Of a stretch of DNA of 36,151 nucleotides, positions 10,025 to 19,083 are shown piece by piece. How positions within the stretch are numbered: the stretch's first letter is position 1; the number at the start of each line of letters is the position of its first letter. This DNA comes from an uncultured Clostridia bacterium (GTDB lineage: Bacteria; Bacillota; Clostridia; TANB77; CAG-508): positions 1-36,151 of the forward strand of contig CANRDJ010000012.1 of the NCBI GenBank assembly GCA_947629355.1, written 5' to 3'. The position numbers and the translations under genes were made by a program. The notes under the pieces are model-generated. The model ran no database searches. It was not told the DNA's origin and worked only from the letters and a program-made list of their open reading frames with translations.

Positions 10025-10101
10025 TGTCTTTTACAAGGTTTGAGGGACAAACCTCGGCATACGAAGTATTCCTCATAGTTCGAGGAATGTCCCTCTTTTT
10101 A
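10025..10101. repeat. Copy of dispersed ~63-bp hairpin repeat
   Basis: gtcttttacaaggtttGAGGGACAaacctcggcatacgaagtattcctcatagttcgaggaaTGTCCCTC. Confidence 0.9.
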
Positions 10102-11143
10102 AGTTTTCTGCTCTGTCTGCTGCAATTAAATTATCTATCATTTCATCTAATTCCCCATTTAAAAAATTTTCCATTTGATATATGCTCATACCAATTCTGT
10201 GATCGGTAATTCTTCCTTGCGGATAGTTGTATGTTCTTATTTTCTCACTTCTATCTCCTGTTCCTACTTGCGACTTTCTTTCATTTGCAAGTTCAGCATC
10301 TTGTTTAGCTTTTTCTTGTTCATATATTCTAGATTTTAATAATCTCATTGCATATTCTCTATTTTGAAGTTGCGATCTTTCAGTTTGGCATTCTGCAACA
10401 ATTCCTGTTGGTTCATGTATCAGTCTTACTGCTGATGACGTTTTATTAACATGTTGTCCTCCTGCACCTGATGCTCTAAAAACTTCCATTCTTACATCAG
10501 ATGGATTTATTTCTATTTCCACATCCTCTACAACTGGTAAAACCGCAACGGTTGCAGTAGATGTATGAATTCTTCCACTACTTTCTGTGTCTGGAACTCT
10601 TTGTACTCTATGTACACCACTCTCAAATTTTAATCTACTATATGCACCTTTACCCGTAACCATAAATGTTATTTCTTTATATCCACCAAGTCCTGTTTCA
10701 TTTTCATTAAGTACATCTATTTTCCAATATTTATTTTCAGCATACATCGAATACATTCTAAATAGAGTTCCTGCAAATAATGCAGCCTCTTCTCCTCCTG
10801 CTCCTGCTCTTATTTCACATATTATACTTTTATCATCATCTGGATCTTTTGGTATAAGAAGTATTTTTAATTCTTCTTCTATTTTTGGTAATTGTTCTTT
10901 TGCTTTTTGATATTCTAATTCTGCTAATTCTTTTAATTCTTTATCATCTAACATTTCCTTTGCTTCTTCAAGATTTGATTTTACCTTTTTATACTCTTTA
11001 TACTTTTCAGCTACATCAGCAATTAGTGCATGTTCTTTCATTAATTTTTGCCATTCACTTTGTTTTGCAATAATTTCTGGATCACTGATTTTTTTATTTA
11101 ACTCCTCATATCTTTTTTCTACATCATCTAACTTTTGAAACAT
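10073..11143 (-). CDS. prfA: Peptide chain release factor 1
   Basis: [24 protein letters not shown] motif [20 protein letters not shown]-terminal residues and stop lie in the repeat. Confidence 0.95.
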   Translation of the reverse strand: MFQKLDDVEKRYEELNKKISDPEIIAKQSEWQKLMKEHALIADVAEKYKEYKKVKSNLEEAKEMLDDKELKELAELEYQKAKEQLPKIEEELKILLIPKDPDDDKSIICEIRAGAGGEEAALFAGTLFRMYSMYAENKYWKIDVLNENETGLGGYKEITFMVTGKGAYSRLKFESGVHRVQRVPDTESSGRIHTSTATVAVLPVVEDVEIEINPSDVRMEVFRASGAGGQHVNKTSSAVRLIHEPTGIVAECQTERSQLQNREYAMRLLKSRIYEQEKAKQDAELANERKSQVGTGDRSEKIRTYNYPQGRITDHRIGMSIYQMENFLNGELDEMIDNLIAADRAENLKRGTFLEL

Positions 11144-11238
11144 TATATATCTCCTCTTTAATTAAATTAATCTAAAATATTATACACGATATTTTTATAA
11201 TTTTCAATGGTGGCATATCATAAAAACATAAACATAAT

Positions 11239-13135
11239 TTATAAATTAATTAAATTATATTTAATATTTAATTTATCTAAAATATCTTTTTCTCTATTTG
11301 AACAAGTTAATATAATTATCTGATTTCCTTTGTAATTATCAGCAATAAATTTTAAAATATTTTCTAATCTTTCATTATCAAAATATGCAAAAACTTCATC
11401 TAGTATAATTGGCATTTTTTCTTCTGAAATTTCATTTATTACAGATAATCTAAGTGATAAATATAATTGATCTATTGTCCCTATACTTAAGAGATTGCAA
11501 TTAATATATTCACCATCTTCTTTTTCAACTACTAATCCAATGTCAGTATCAAAATTTACATTTTTATATTTACCGCCCAGAAATTTTTTCTATTAATAAA
11601 GATAATTCTTTTGTAAATTTAGGCGTTATATTATTTTTTATTTCATTATATGATTCTTCTAACTTTTCTTTTGCAATATTTATGCTTCTTTCTAAGCTAT
11701 GTAATTCTTCTATTTCTTTTTTTAAATATTCAATTCTTTCTTCACATTCCAACTTTTTATCTAATATTTCAGTAATATTTTTTTCTTCAATTATTATGCT
11801 ATTTAATTCTATCCTTTTATTATTATATATTTTATTTATATAGTCTATTTCATTATTTATTTCATTTAATTTCTTATTAAATAAATTAATTAAATCTTTT
11901 TCAGTAATATTATTTTTATATTCATTTTTTATATCTTCTAATTTAATATTATTTTCATTTTTTAATTCTTCTTTTAATATATCTATTTCTTTTTCTTTAT
12001 TTTTTTTATTTTCTTCTAATATTTCTATTTCCTTTTCTATTTTTATTTTTTCAATATTTTTATTTTTATCTAATTTTTTATTTTCTATTTTTTTATTTAA
12101 ATAAATTATTAAATTTATTAATAAATATATAATAGTAAAATAAATTATTGCATTTTCTACTATATTAAATAATTTAATAAAATTAATTAAAATATTTAAA
12201 AATATTAATAGCATTGCAAAAAATATATTAATTATATCTAATTTTTTATTTTTTATTTTTTTATTTTTTTCTTTATTATTAAAATCTAATTTATTTTTTA
12301 AATTATTTATTTTTTCATCAAATTCATTTTTTATATTATTATTAATAATTATTTTTTCATTTTCTTTTTCTTCACACTCTTTAATTATTTTTACTTTTTT
12401 TAATATTTCTATTTTTTTTTCTAAATCATATAAATCTTTTTCTACTTCCTCTTTTTTAATTTTCAACTCTTCATTTTTAATATAATTATTATTTAATTCA
12501 TCTTTTAATTTTTGCAGTCCTTTAAGTTCTTCTAAAACCCTATTAAGAGGTCTATCTGTACTCCTTTCAGTTCCTACATCCTCTAATAATTTTTTAGATA
12601 AATTATTCATAACTTTTTTATATGAAATATTATCTTCACCCGATGATAATATATTTGCTATTTTTTGTGTTAATAAATTTTGATTATTATTATCTAGCAC
12701 AACCTTATTTTGTTCTACTAAATTTGTAGATAAAAATAATATTTCATCTACTCTTGTTTGATCGTAAAAAAATTGATTTCCCTTTGTTTTATCAATATTA
12801 AATTCCTTAGAAATATCATCTAAATTTTTATTATATATTTTGGGATTCTTTTTTGAAAATTCTCTAAAAACTTCATATTCTTCTTTATTATCTAATGTAT
12901 ATTTTATTTTTCCAGAAAAGTCTTCACCCTTCCATGGTTTATATTTATCAAAATCAGAAATTTCTTTTCCGTTTTTATTTTTTGATGCACCATAAAACAT
13001 ACAAGAAATAAATTTTAATAATGTAGTTTTTCCTGCTTCATTTTTACCATATATTAAATTTATATTATTTTCTAATTTTATTTCTTTATTTTTTAATTTT
13101 CCAAATTCATTTACTTTTAAATAATTAATTTTCAA
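11239..13135 (-). CDS. YhaN/SbcC-like AAA/ABC ATPase (SMC-like coiled coil), containing a +1 frameshift at CGG 11575-11573
   Basis: Walker A LIYGKNEAGKTTLLKF; long coiled coil; after shift KISG-GKYKNVNFDTDIGLVVEKEDGEYINCNLLSIGTIDQLYLSLRLSVINEISEEKMPIILDEVFAYFDNERLENIL... to stop at 11239; paired with SbcD-like nuclease. Confidence 0.9.
11573..11575 (-). other. In-frame CGG followed directly by TAA, +1 frameshift site (ggg CGG T)
   Basis: tct ggg CGG taa -> tct ggg (c) ggt aaa tat. Confidence 0.9.
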
Positions 13136-13154
13136 AAAATCACCTTCTATTTTT

Positions 13155-13242
13155 ATAATTATTTATTTTATTTTAAATTATTTATTTTATTTTAAATTAT
13201 TTATTTTATTTTAAATTATTTATTTTATTTTAAATTATTTTT
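13155..13242. repeat. Short AT-only tandem repeat, ~19-bp unit, 4-5 copies
   Basis: (AAATTATTTATTTTATTTT)n. Confidence 0.85.
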
Positions 13243-13637
13243 TATTTTTTTATTTATTATTTTTTATATTTTGAATTAAATTTTAAATTAATTCTTTTAA
13301 TTTTGTATTTTACAATTTTGTTAGTTTACCTTTATTTACATAATTTTGGTAATTTCTTTTTATTTTCTTTTTTAAAAATTTAATATTGTTTTTAATTTAT
13401 TTTGTTTTCATTTTTTATTTTTTTGGATAATCTTTTTTATTTGTGCTTTAATGACAATTTTATTGACATTTACATAAAATTTAAAGGCTGTTACAGTCGT
13501 TTTGCACTTTTAAAATTTAATATTTCATTTTATCTCATATGCTGTTATCTTTCCTTTATTCCCATACTTCTTATGAGTTATCCACAGGTAAATTTCTTCT
13601 GATTCTTTACCAGTTTTTTACTTTTTTTTATTCATTT

Positions 13638-14750
13638 TTACTCAAAGGATTTTAACCCTATCTCAATTGCTTTTTTTACTTCATTTTCATCAATTTCTTT
13701 ATTGTTTAACTCTTCCAGCATTTTTTTAACAAAAATTCCTTTTAAATTATTTTGCATTGCTAATTTATTAAAATCATACTTTATTTCTGATTTATTTTCT
13801 ATTTTTAATATATTTTTATTTTCTTTTAATTTAAATATTTTATTTTTATTTATTTCTATATTTCTATTTCCAATTAATATTATTTTTAGAAAAATATTTT
13901 CATTTACTTTTATTGAATTTATTTCTTCAATTAATTCTTCTTGAGAATTAATTGAAGAAATATCTATATTTTTTTCTTCAAAAATTCTATTATCTAATTT
14001 TATAAAATTTATTTTATTTTTATTTTTTGAATTTTCTAAATTATTTAAATTACTTTTTTCAATTTTTTTCTCAAGTGTTACATCTAGCATTCCATGTTCA
14101 CCTAATTCATCAAATCCAAATGAAATCATAGAACCTGGATAAATAAAATTATATTTGTTTTCATCTGTTTTTTTGTGTATGTGTCCAAGTGCTACATAGT
14201 CAAATCCTACTTCTTTTAATTTGTTCGTACTAACTGGATTATATTGTGCATCAATACTTTTACTCGAATCTAATGCTCCATGCATTAGTAAAATATTTAT
14301 TTTGTTTTTATTTTTTATTTTGATTTCTTCTACTTTGGAATTAGAACAGTAAAAGTCATTAAAGCCATAACCATAAATGTCCACATCTTCTAATTCTATT
14401 CTTTCTATTTTATCACCAAATATTGTTACATTTTTATTCCAATTAAATGTATTATAAAAAGAATTTTTTAAAAATGGATCATGATTTCCTGGAGAAATAA
14501 AAATTTTAGTATCAGGTATTGTTTTAAATAGATTATTAATAAATTCTACTGTGCTCTGTCTTATATAATCTTGGTTGTATAAATCCCCTGCAATAAGTAG
14601 ATAGGGAATATTTTCTTTAGATATGTATTCAATTGCTTTTCTAAATGCTTCTCTCTGTTCAAGTCGTCTTTTAGTTCCAAAGTCTCTTTTATCTGTTAAT
14701 ACTGTAAAAGGGCTATCAAAATGTACATCTGCCATATGTATAAATCTCAT
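13638..14750 (-). CDS. SbcD/YhaO-like DNA repair metallophosphoesterase
   Basis: MRFIHMADVHFDSPF, LIAGDLYNQ, SPGNHDPF, LLMHGAL, VALGHIHKK. Confidence 0.92.
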   Translation of the reverse strand: MRFIHMADVHFDSPFTVLTDKRDFGTKRRLEQREAFRKAIEYISKENIPYLLIAGDLYNQDYIRQSTVEFINNLFKTIPDTKIFISPGNHDPFLKNSFYNTFNWNKNVTIFGDKIERIELEDVDIYGYGFNDFYCSNSKVEEIKIKNKNKINILLMHGALDSSKSIDAQYNPVSTNKLKEVGFDYVALGHIHKKTDENKYNFIYPGSMISFGFDELGEHGMLDVTLEKKIEKSNLNNLENSKNKNKINFIKLDNRIFEEKNIDISSINSQEELIEEINSIKVNENIFLKIILIGNRNIEINKNKIFKLKENKNILKIENKSEIKYDFNKLAMQNNLKGIFVKKMLEELNNKEIDENEVKKAIEIGLKSFE

Positions 14751-15310
14751 ATAATTTCCTCCAATATATAATTTCTTGCTATTATACCATTGATATGTAT
14801 AGGTGCTCTCTTTTTTATTTGTAATTCAATTTTTTTATTTAAAATATATAAAACTGCCTCATCTATTCCTTTATCTGCTAATTCATTTAAGTATTCTAAA
14901 TCTTCAAAGTTTCTATCTTTACTTGTCCTATCTGCTATAAATAATATTTTAGAGTATATATCCATATCTTTATTTCCAGTTGTATGGTTTGCTATTGCTT
15001 GTCCCATACTTTTAGAGAAACCAAATTTTTTTATACATATATCTTTTCCAATCTTTGCATGAAGAAGTGAAGTATTTTTTCTTTCTATATCATCAATTTC
15101 AATATGATTATCTTTTACATATTTTAGTTTTTCTTCTTCACTCATTTCTTTTGCTACATCATGTGCAATTCCTATTTTTTCTGCTATTTTTATATCTGCA
15201 CCATATTTTTCAGCAAGTTCTCTTGAGCGTTCCATTACACATTTGCTATGATAATATCTTTTATCTGATAGCTGATTTTTTACATATTCTTGTATTTTTT
15301 CTAATTCCAT
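14747..15310 (-). CDS. yqeK: HD-domain hydrolase, YqeK-like
   Basis: HSKCVMERSRELAEKYGADIKIAEKIGIAHDVAKEMS...AIANHTTGN; RBS before ATG 15310; the longer ORF reads through the repeat. Confidence 0.85.
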   Translation of the reverse strand: MELEKIQEYVKNQLSDKRYYHSKCVMERSRELAEKYGADIKIAEKIGIAHDVAKEMSEEEKLKYVKDNHIEIDDIERKNTSLLHAKIGKDICIKKFGFSKSMGQAIANHTTGNKDMDIYSKILFIADRTSKDRNFEDLEYLNELADKGIDEAVLYILNKKIELQIKKRAPIHINGIIARNYILEEII

Positions 15311-15330
15311 TTTTTTCTCCTTTATTATTC

Positions 15331-15517
15331 GGTTTGAGGGACAAACCTCGCTTACGTGGGTATTCCTCATAGATCGAGGAATGTCTTTTACAAGGTTTGA
15401 GGGACAAACCTCGCTTACGCGGGTATTCCTCATAGATCGAGGAATGTCTTTTACAAGGTTTGAGGGACAAACCTCGCTTACGCAGGTATTCCTCATAGAT
15501 CGAGGAATGTCCCTCGT
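15331..15517. repeat. Tandem triplication of the 63-bp hairpin repeat
   Basis: Unit starts GGTTTGAGGGACAAACCTCGCTTACG... at 15331, 15394 and 15457; ends TGTCCCTCGTTTT. Confidence 0.95.
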
Positions 15518-15518
15518 T

Positions 15519-16565
15519 TTAATGGGCTAATTTTATTAATTCATCTAATAGCTTAGAATATTCTAATCCACTTTGTTCCCATAGTTTTGGATACATACTA
15601 ATCTCAGTAAATCCTGGCAAAGTATTTATTTCATTTATATATATATCATTTGTTTCTTCATCTACAAAGAAATCAACTCTTGCAAATCCCTTTCCGTCAA
15701 TTGCCTTAAATGCTTTTATTGCAGTATTTCTTACTTTATTTGATAATTCATCGTTAAGTCTTGCAGGTATTGTAAGCTTTGACTGGGCATTATTATATTT
15801 TGCGTCAAATGTATAAAAGTTTTCTGCGGGTGTTATTTCACCTAAGCAAGAAGCTTTTACATCTTCATTCCCCAATACTGAACATTCTATTTCTTTTCCT
15901 ACTAAATTTTCTTCTATTAGTATTTTTGTGTCATATTTAGATGCATATTCTATATATTTTTCTAATTCTTTTATATTATTAGCCTTGTTTATTCCAACTG
16001 ATGATCCAGAATTTGAAGGTTTTATAAACATTGGATAACTTAAATTGTTATCTATTATTTTGCAAATATTTTTCAATTTGCATCTTCTTTCATTGAATTC
16101 CTTGTCAATATATATGTATTCATCATTATCTTTTCTTATATATTCATAATTTGCTTGTTTAATATTTGCTTTATTAAATATTATTTTTGCATATACTTTA
16201 TCCATAGCTACACTTGATCCTAAAACTCTACATCCTACATAAGGTATTTTTAGTAATTCAAATAACCCTTGAATTGTTCCATCCTCTCCATATAAGCCAT
16301 GTAAAACTGGGAATAACACATCTAGTTTTTTTAAATATTGAATTATATTATCAATTATTTGGATATTTTCTATTTTATCTCCAACTTGATATTTTTTAGA
16401 TATATCTGTGCATTCATACCACTTGCCATCATTATCTATATAAATCGGAAAAATATCATATTTATTTATATCTAGTTTTTTTGCAACTGAAGTTCCTGAA
16501 ACTATTGAAACATCATGTTCAGTAGACATTCCACCAAATATAACTCCTACTTTTATTTTGTCCAT
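15519..16565 (-). CDS. ddl: D-alanine--D-alanine ligase
   Basis: VGVIFGGMSTEHDVSIVSG, LHGLYGEDGTIQGLFE, INEINTLPGFTEISMYPKLW. Confidence 0.95.
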   Translation of the reverse strand: MDKIKVGVIFGGMSTEHDVSIVSGTSVAKKLDINKYDIFPIYIDNDGKWYECTDISKKYQVGDKIENIQIIDNIIQYLKKLDVLFPVLHGLYGEDGTIQGLFELLKIPYVGCRVLGSSVAMDKVYAKIIFNKANIKQANYEYIRKDNDEYIYIDKEFNERRCKLKNICKIIDNNLSYPMFIKPSNSGSSVGINKANNIKELEKYIEYASKYDTKILIEENLVGKEIECSVLGNEDVKASCLGEITPAENFYTFDAKYNNAQSKLTIPARLNDELSNKVRNTAIKAFKAIDGKGFARVDFFVDEETNDIYINEINTLPGFTEISMYPKLWEQSGLEYSKLLDELIKLAH

Positions 16566-16585
16566 AATACCCTCCTATTTATATC

Positions 16586-17963
16586 TTATTCCTTCTTTAT
16601 ATTTTCTAAAATCCCACTAAAATTCATAGAATTTGAAGCCTTTAATAATATTAAATCTCCTCTTTTAATATTATTCTTAATAAAGTCTGACGCATCATCT
16701 ATATTTTTAAATTTAAATATATTTTGCATTCCTAAGTTTATTGCTTTGTTTGCTATATTTTCAGCATATTCTCCAACAGTAATCAAAATATCTATTTTAT
16801 TTTTTACAACTTCTTCTCCAACTTTTTCATGTAGCTCTTTTGTATACTCTCCAAGTTCTAGCATGTTTCCTAAAACAGCTATTTTTCTATTTGCATCTGT
16901 CTTTCCCATTACTTCTAATGCTGCTTTCATTGAATCATAACTTGCATTATAGCTATCATTTATTACTTTTATTTCATCTTTTATAACTTGAATATCCATT
17001 CTCTTTGCTGTTAATTTAAACTCTGATATTCCTTTAATAATTTTTTCTTTTTCTATTTTTAATATATCTCCTATTGCAAATGCACAAATAGCATTATATA
17101 TAAAATGTATTCCATTAATTGGAATGCTTGCTTTTATTTCATTAATTTCAAATTTACTACTGTCTTGTAACTGTATAATATTAGTTGCCATATATGTGCT
17201 TTTGTTTTCTATTCCATATGTATATATTTTATGCTTATTCTCTTTTTTTGCCCAATCATTTAGTAAATCATTATCATTATTTATTAAAACAAATCCTTCT
17301 TTACTTAGCCCTTCTAATATTTCTAACTTTGCTTTTAAAATATTCTCTCTTGAACCAAGGTTCCCTATATGTGATGTACCTATATTTGTTATTACACACG
17401 CTGTTGGTTTGGCAATATTGGTAAGCAAACTTATCTCTCCAAAATGATTCATCCCCATTTCAACTACAACTGCTGTATGGTCTTTTAATTTTAGCAATGT
17501 AAGTGGCAAACCTATATGATTATTTAAATTTCCTTCTGTTTTTAAAACATTAAATTTTTGTGCTAGTACGTTGGCAATTATATCTTTTGTACTAGTTTTT
17601 CCGTACACTTCCAGTTATTGCAATTACTGGTATGTTATACATACTTCTTTTATACTTTGCTAATTCTTGAATTGCTTTTATTGTATTATCTACTTTTATA
17701 ATTACCTTATCTTTAAACTTTTCTATTACCTTTTTGTCTACCTCATCATCAGTTATACATCCTATTGCACCTTTTTTGAAAGCATCCTCTATATAGTCAT
17801 TACCATTTACTCTTTCCCCTTTTATTCCAAGATACATATCTCCCACATGAATATCTCTCGTATCTTTAGAATATGAGTTTATTTCTAAATCTTTACTTCC
17901 TATTATTAACTTACCATTACAAACTTCTAATATTTTATTAATAGTTATTTTTTTATTATCCAT
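16586..17963 (-). CDS. murF: UDP-MurNAc-tripeptide--D-Ala-D-Ala ligase MurF, containing a +1 frameshift at CGG 17603-17601
   Basis: DTRDIHVGDMYLGIKGERVNGNDYIEDAFKKGA; joined VIAITGSV-GKTSTKDIIANVL; VVVEMGMNHFGEI; next to ddl. Confidence 0.94.
17601..17603 (-). other. In-frame CGG, +1 frameshift site (gta CGG A)
   Basis: agt gta CGG aaa aac tag -> agt gta (c) gga aaa act agt. Confidence 0.92.
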
Positions 17964-18050
17964 ATTACCTCTTTTATATATTTATTTATCTTTTGTTTAT
18001 TTTATAACATTTTTTTATAAATGAAAATAGTTTTGTTGCAAATATATCTC

Positions 18051-18894
18051 TCAAGATTTAAGATTTTTAAGTACTTCCTTATTTTCTTTTTCTAATTGTT
18101 TTAAACTCTTTTTGGGTGTAGGCATATTTTCTGGCATAGTTCCGTCCTGCTTGTTTAATTGCATTTCTAACAATTTTTCCAATCTTATTATGTGCCTTAC
18201 AAGCTTCTTTTTCGGTTTGTATATTGTCCCTTTTTAATTTTTGTTCCGCTTGAGAAATTCTAAATAAATTTGCTATAAGTTCATCACTTCCCATATTGTC
18301 TAAAATATCTTCTCTATATCTTAATCCTTTTCTTTTTGCAATATCATCAGCTGTTTCCCCATTATATAGTCCTTTATATCCGCTATTATGAAATTTATCA
18401 AAATTTCTAACTCCTGCTTTTTTAGCAGTCTGATTTAATGAGTAATTTCCTTTCCTTGTTAAATTTCTTTGATAAAATCTCTTTTCGTCCTCAGTAAGCA
18501 AACTATATTCTTTTTCGCTAATTTCTTGTTTTCTTGTTTGAATTGCAAAATAGGTTTGAGCAAGTGCAATTACTTTTTTTCTACTATCTCCATTTTGAGC
18601 TATTAAATAGCAAGCATAACGAGTTAATTTGTAATCAATTTGTTTTCTTTCTGCACCAGAACCTATTTTAACCATTTTGTCGGCGCCGACAAAATGTTCA
18701 AACGTGCTAATACCAGTATTTTTACATGCTTCCATTGCCTTCTTAATAACATTTTCAAATTTCCTCCATTCTTTATAATCTAGAACTGTTTGTAATTCTC
18801 TTGCGCACCAATATTCAACTCCATTTTCATCAACATGCTTGATTTCTTCAAAAGTTTTATTACCATGATTTTTAATTTTTTTTAATTTATCCAT
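18051..18894 (-). CDS. dinD: DinD-like DNA damage-inducible protein, containing a +1 frameshift at CGG 18144-18142
   Basis: EYWCARELQTVLDYKEWRKFENVI; zero-frame C-terminus is atypical; shifted frame gives AIKQAG-GTMPENMPTPKKSLKQLEKENKEVLKNLKS*, as expected for DinD-like proteins. Confidence 0.87.
18142..18144 (-). other. In-frame CGG, +1 frameshift site (gga CGG A), hidden because zero frame stays open 20 codons
   Basis: gca gga CGG aac tat -> gca gga (c) gga act atg cca gaa. Confidence 0.85.
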
Positions 18895-19035
18895 ATAACA
18901 TACCTATCCTTTCTAAAAATATCTTTTTTAATGTTTTGATATAAATATAAAACATTTGTTTGCAAAAGTCAAGGCTTGTTTTAAAAAAATATGGAAATTT
19001 ATTACAGCAGATTCCTGTTTTTTCACAATAAAGCA

Positions 19036-19066
19036 AAGCAAGGCATCTATAAAAATGCCTTACTTT
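19036..19066 (-). terminator. Hairpin downstream of acyltransferase gene
   Basis: AAGGCATctataaaaATGCCTT. Confidence 0.55.
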
Positions 19067-19083
19067 TGTTCCCTTTTTGTTAT

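Noticed and set aside
10587-11073. Plus-strand ORFs antisense to prfA, and similar antisense ORFs throughout (e.g. 4115, 5767, 8073, 13702, 14790, 16515, 17124, 23837, 31591, 32924, 34815)
   Set aside because: Low-complexity, no family motifs, opposite to well-supported genes.
15261-15496. ORFs 15261-15470 and the N-terminal extension of ORF 14747-15496 (MRNTCVSEVCPSNLVKDIPRS repeats)
   Set aside because: Translation of the non-coding 63-bp repeat; the real YqeK-like start with RBS is at 15310.
15331-15517. CRISPR array
   Set aside because: Only three near-identical 63-bp tandem units with no unique spacers and no cas genes.
2784-18144. Random sequencing/assembly indels explain the eight frameshifts
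   Set aside because: Random indels would not all be single-base, all resolve as an in-frame CGG->GGN +1 shift, and leave no other CGG in phase 0. A motif-specific base-calling artefact is not excluded without reads, but about 40 out-of-frame CGGs show no associated breaks.
2784-18144. Pseudogene decay of eight genes
   Set aside because: Includes ftsZ and murF; flanking frames are otherwise intact and conserved with no extra stops or other indels.
2784-18144. Simple sense reassignment of CGG (e.g. to Trp or Gln as reported in some bacteria)
   Set aside because: A reassigned codon would keep the frame; here the frame must change by +1 after every CGG.
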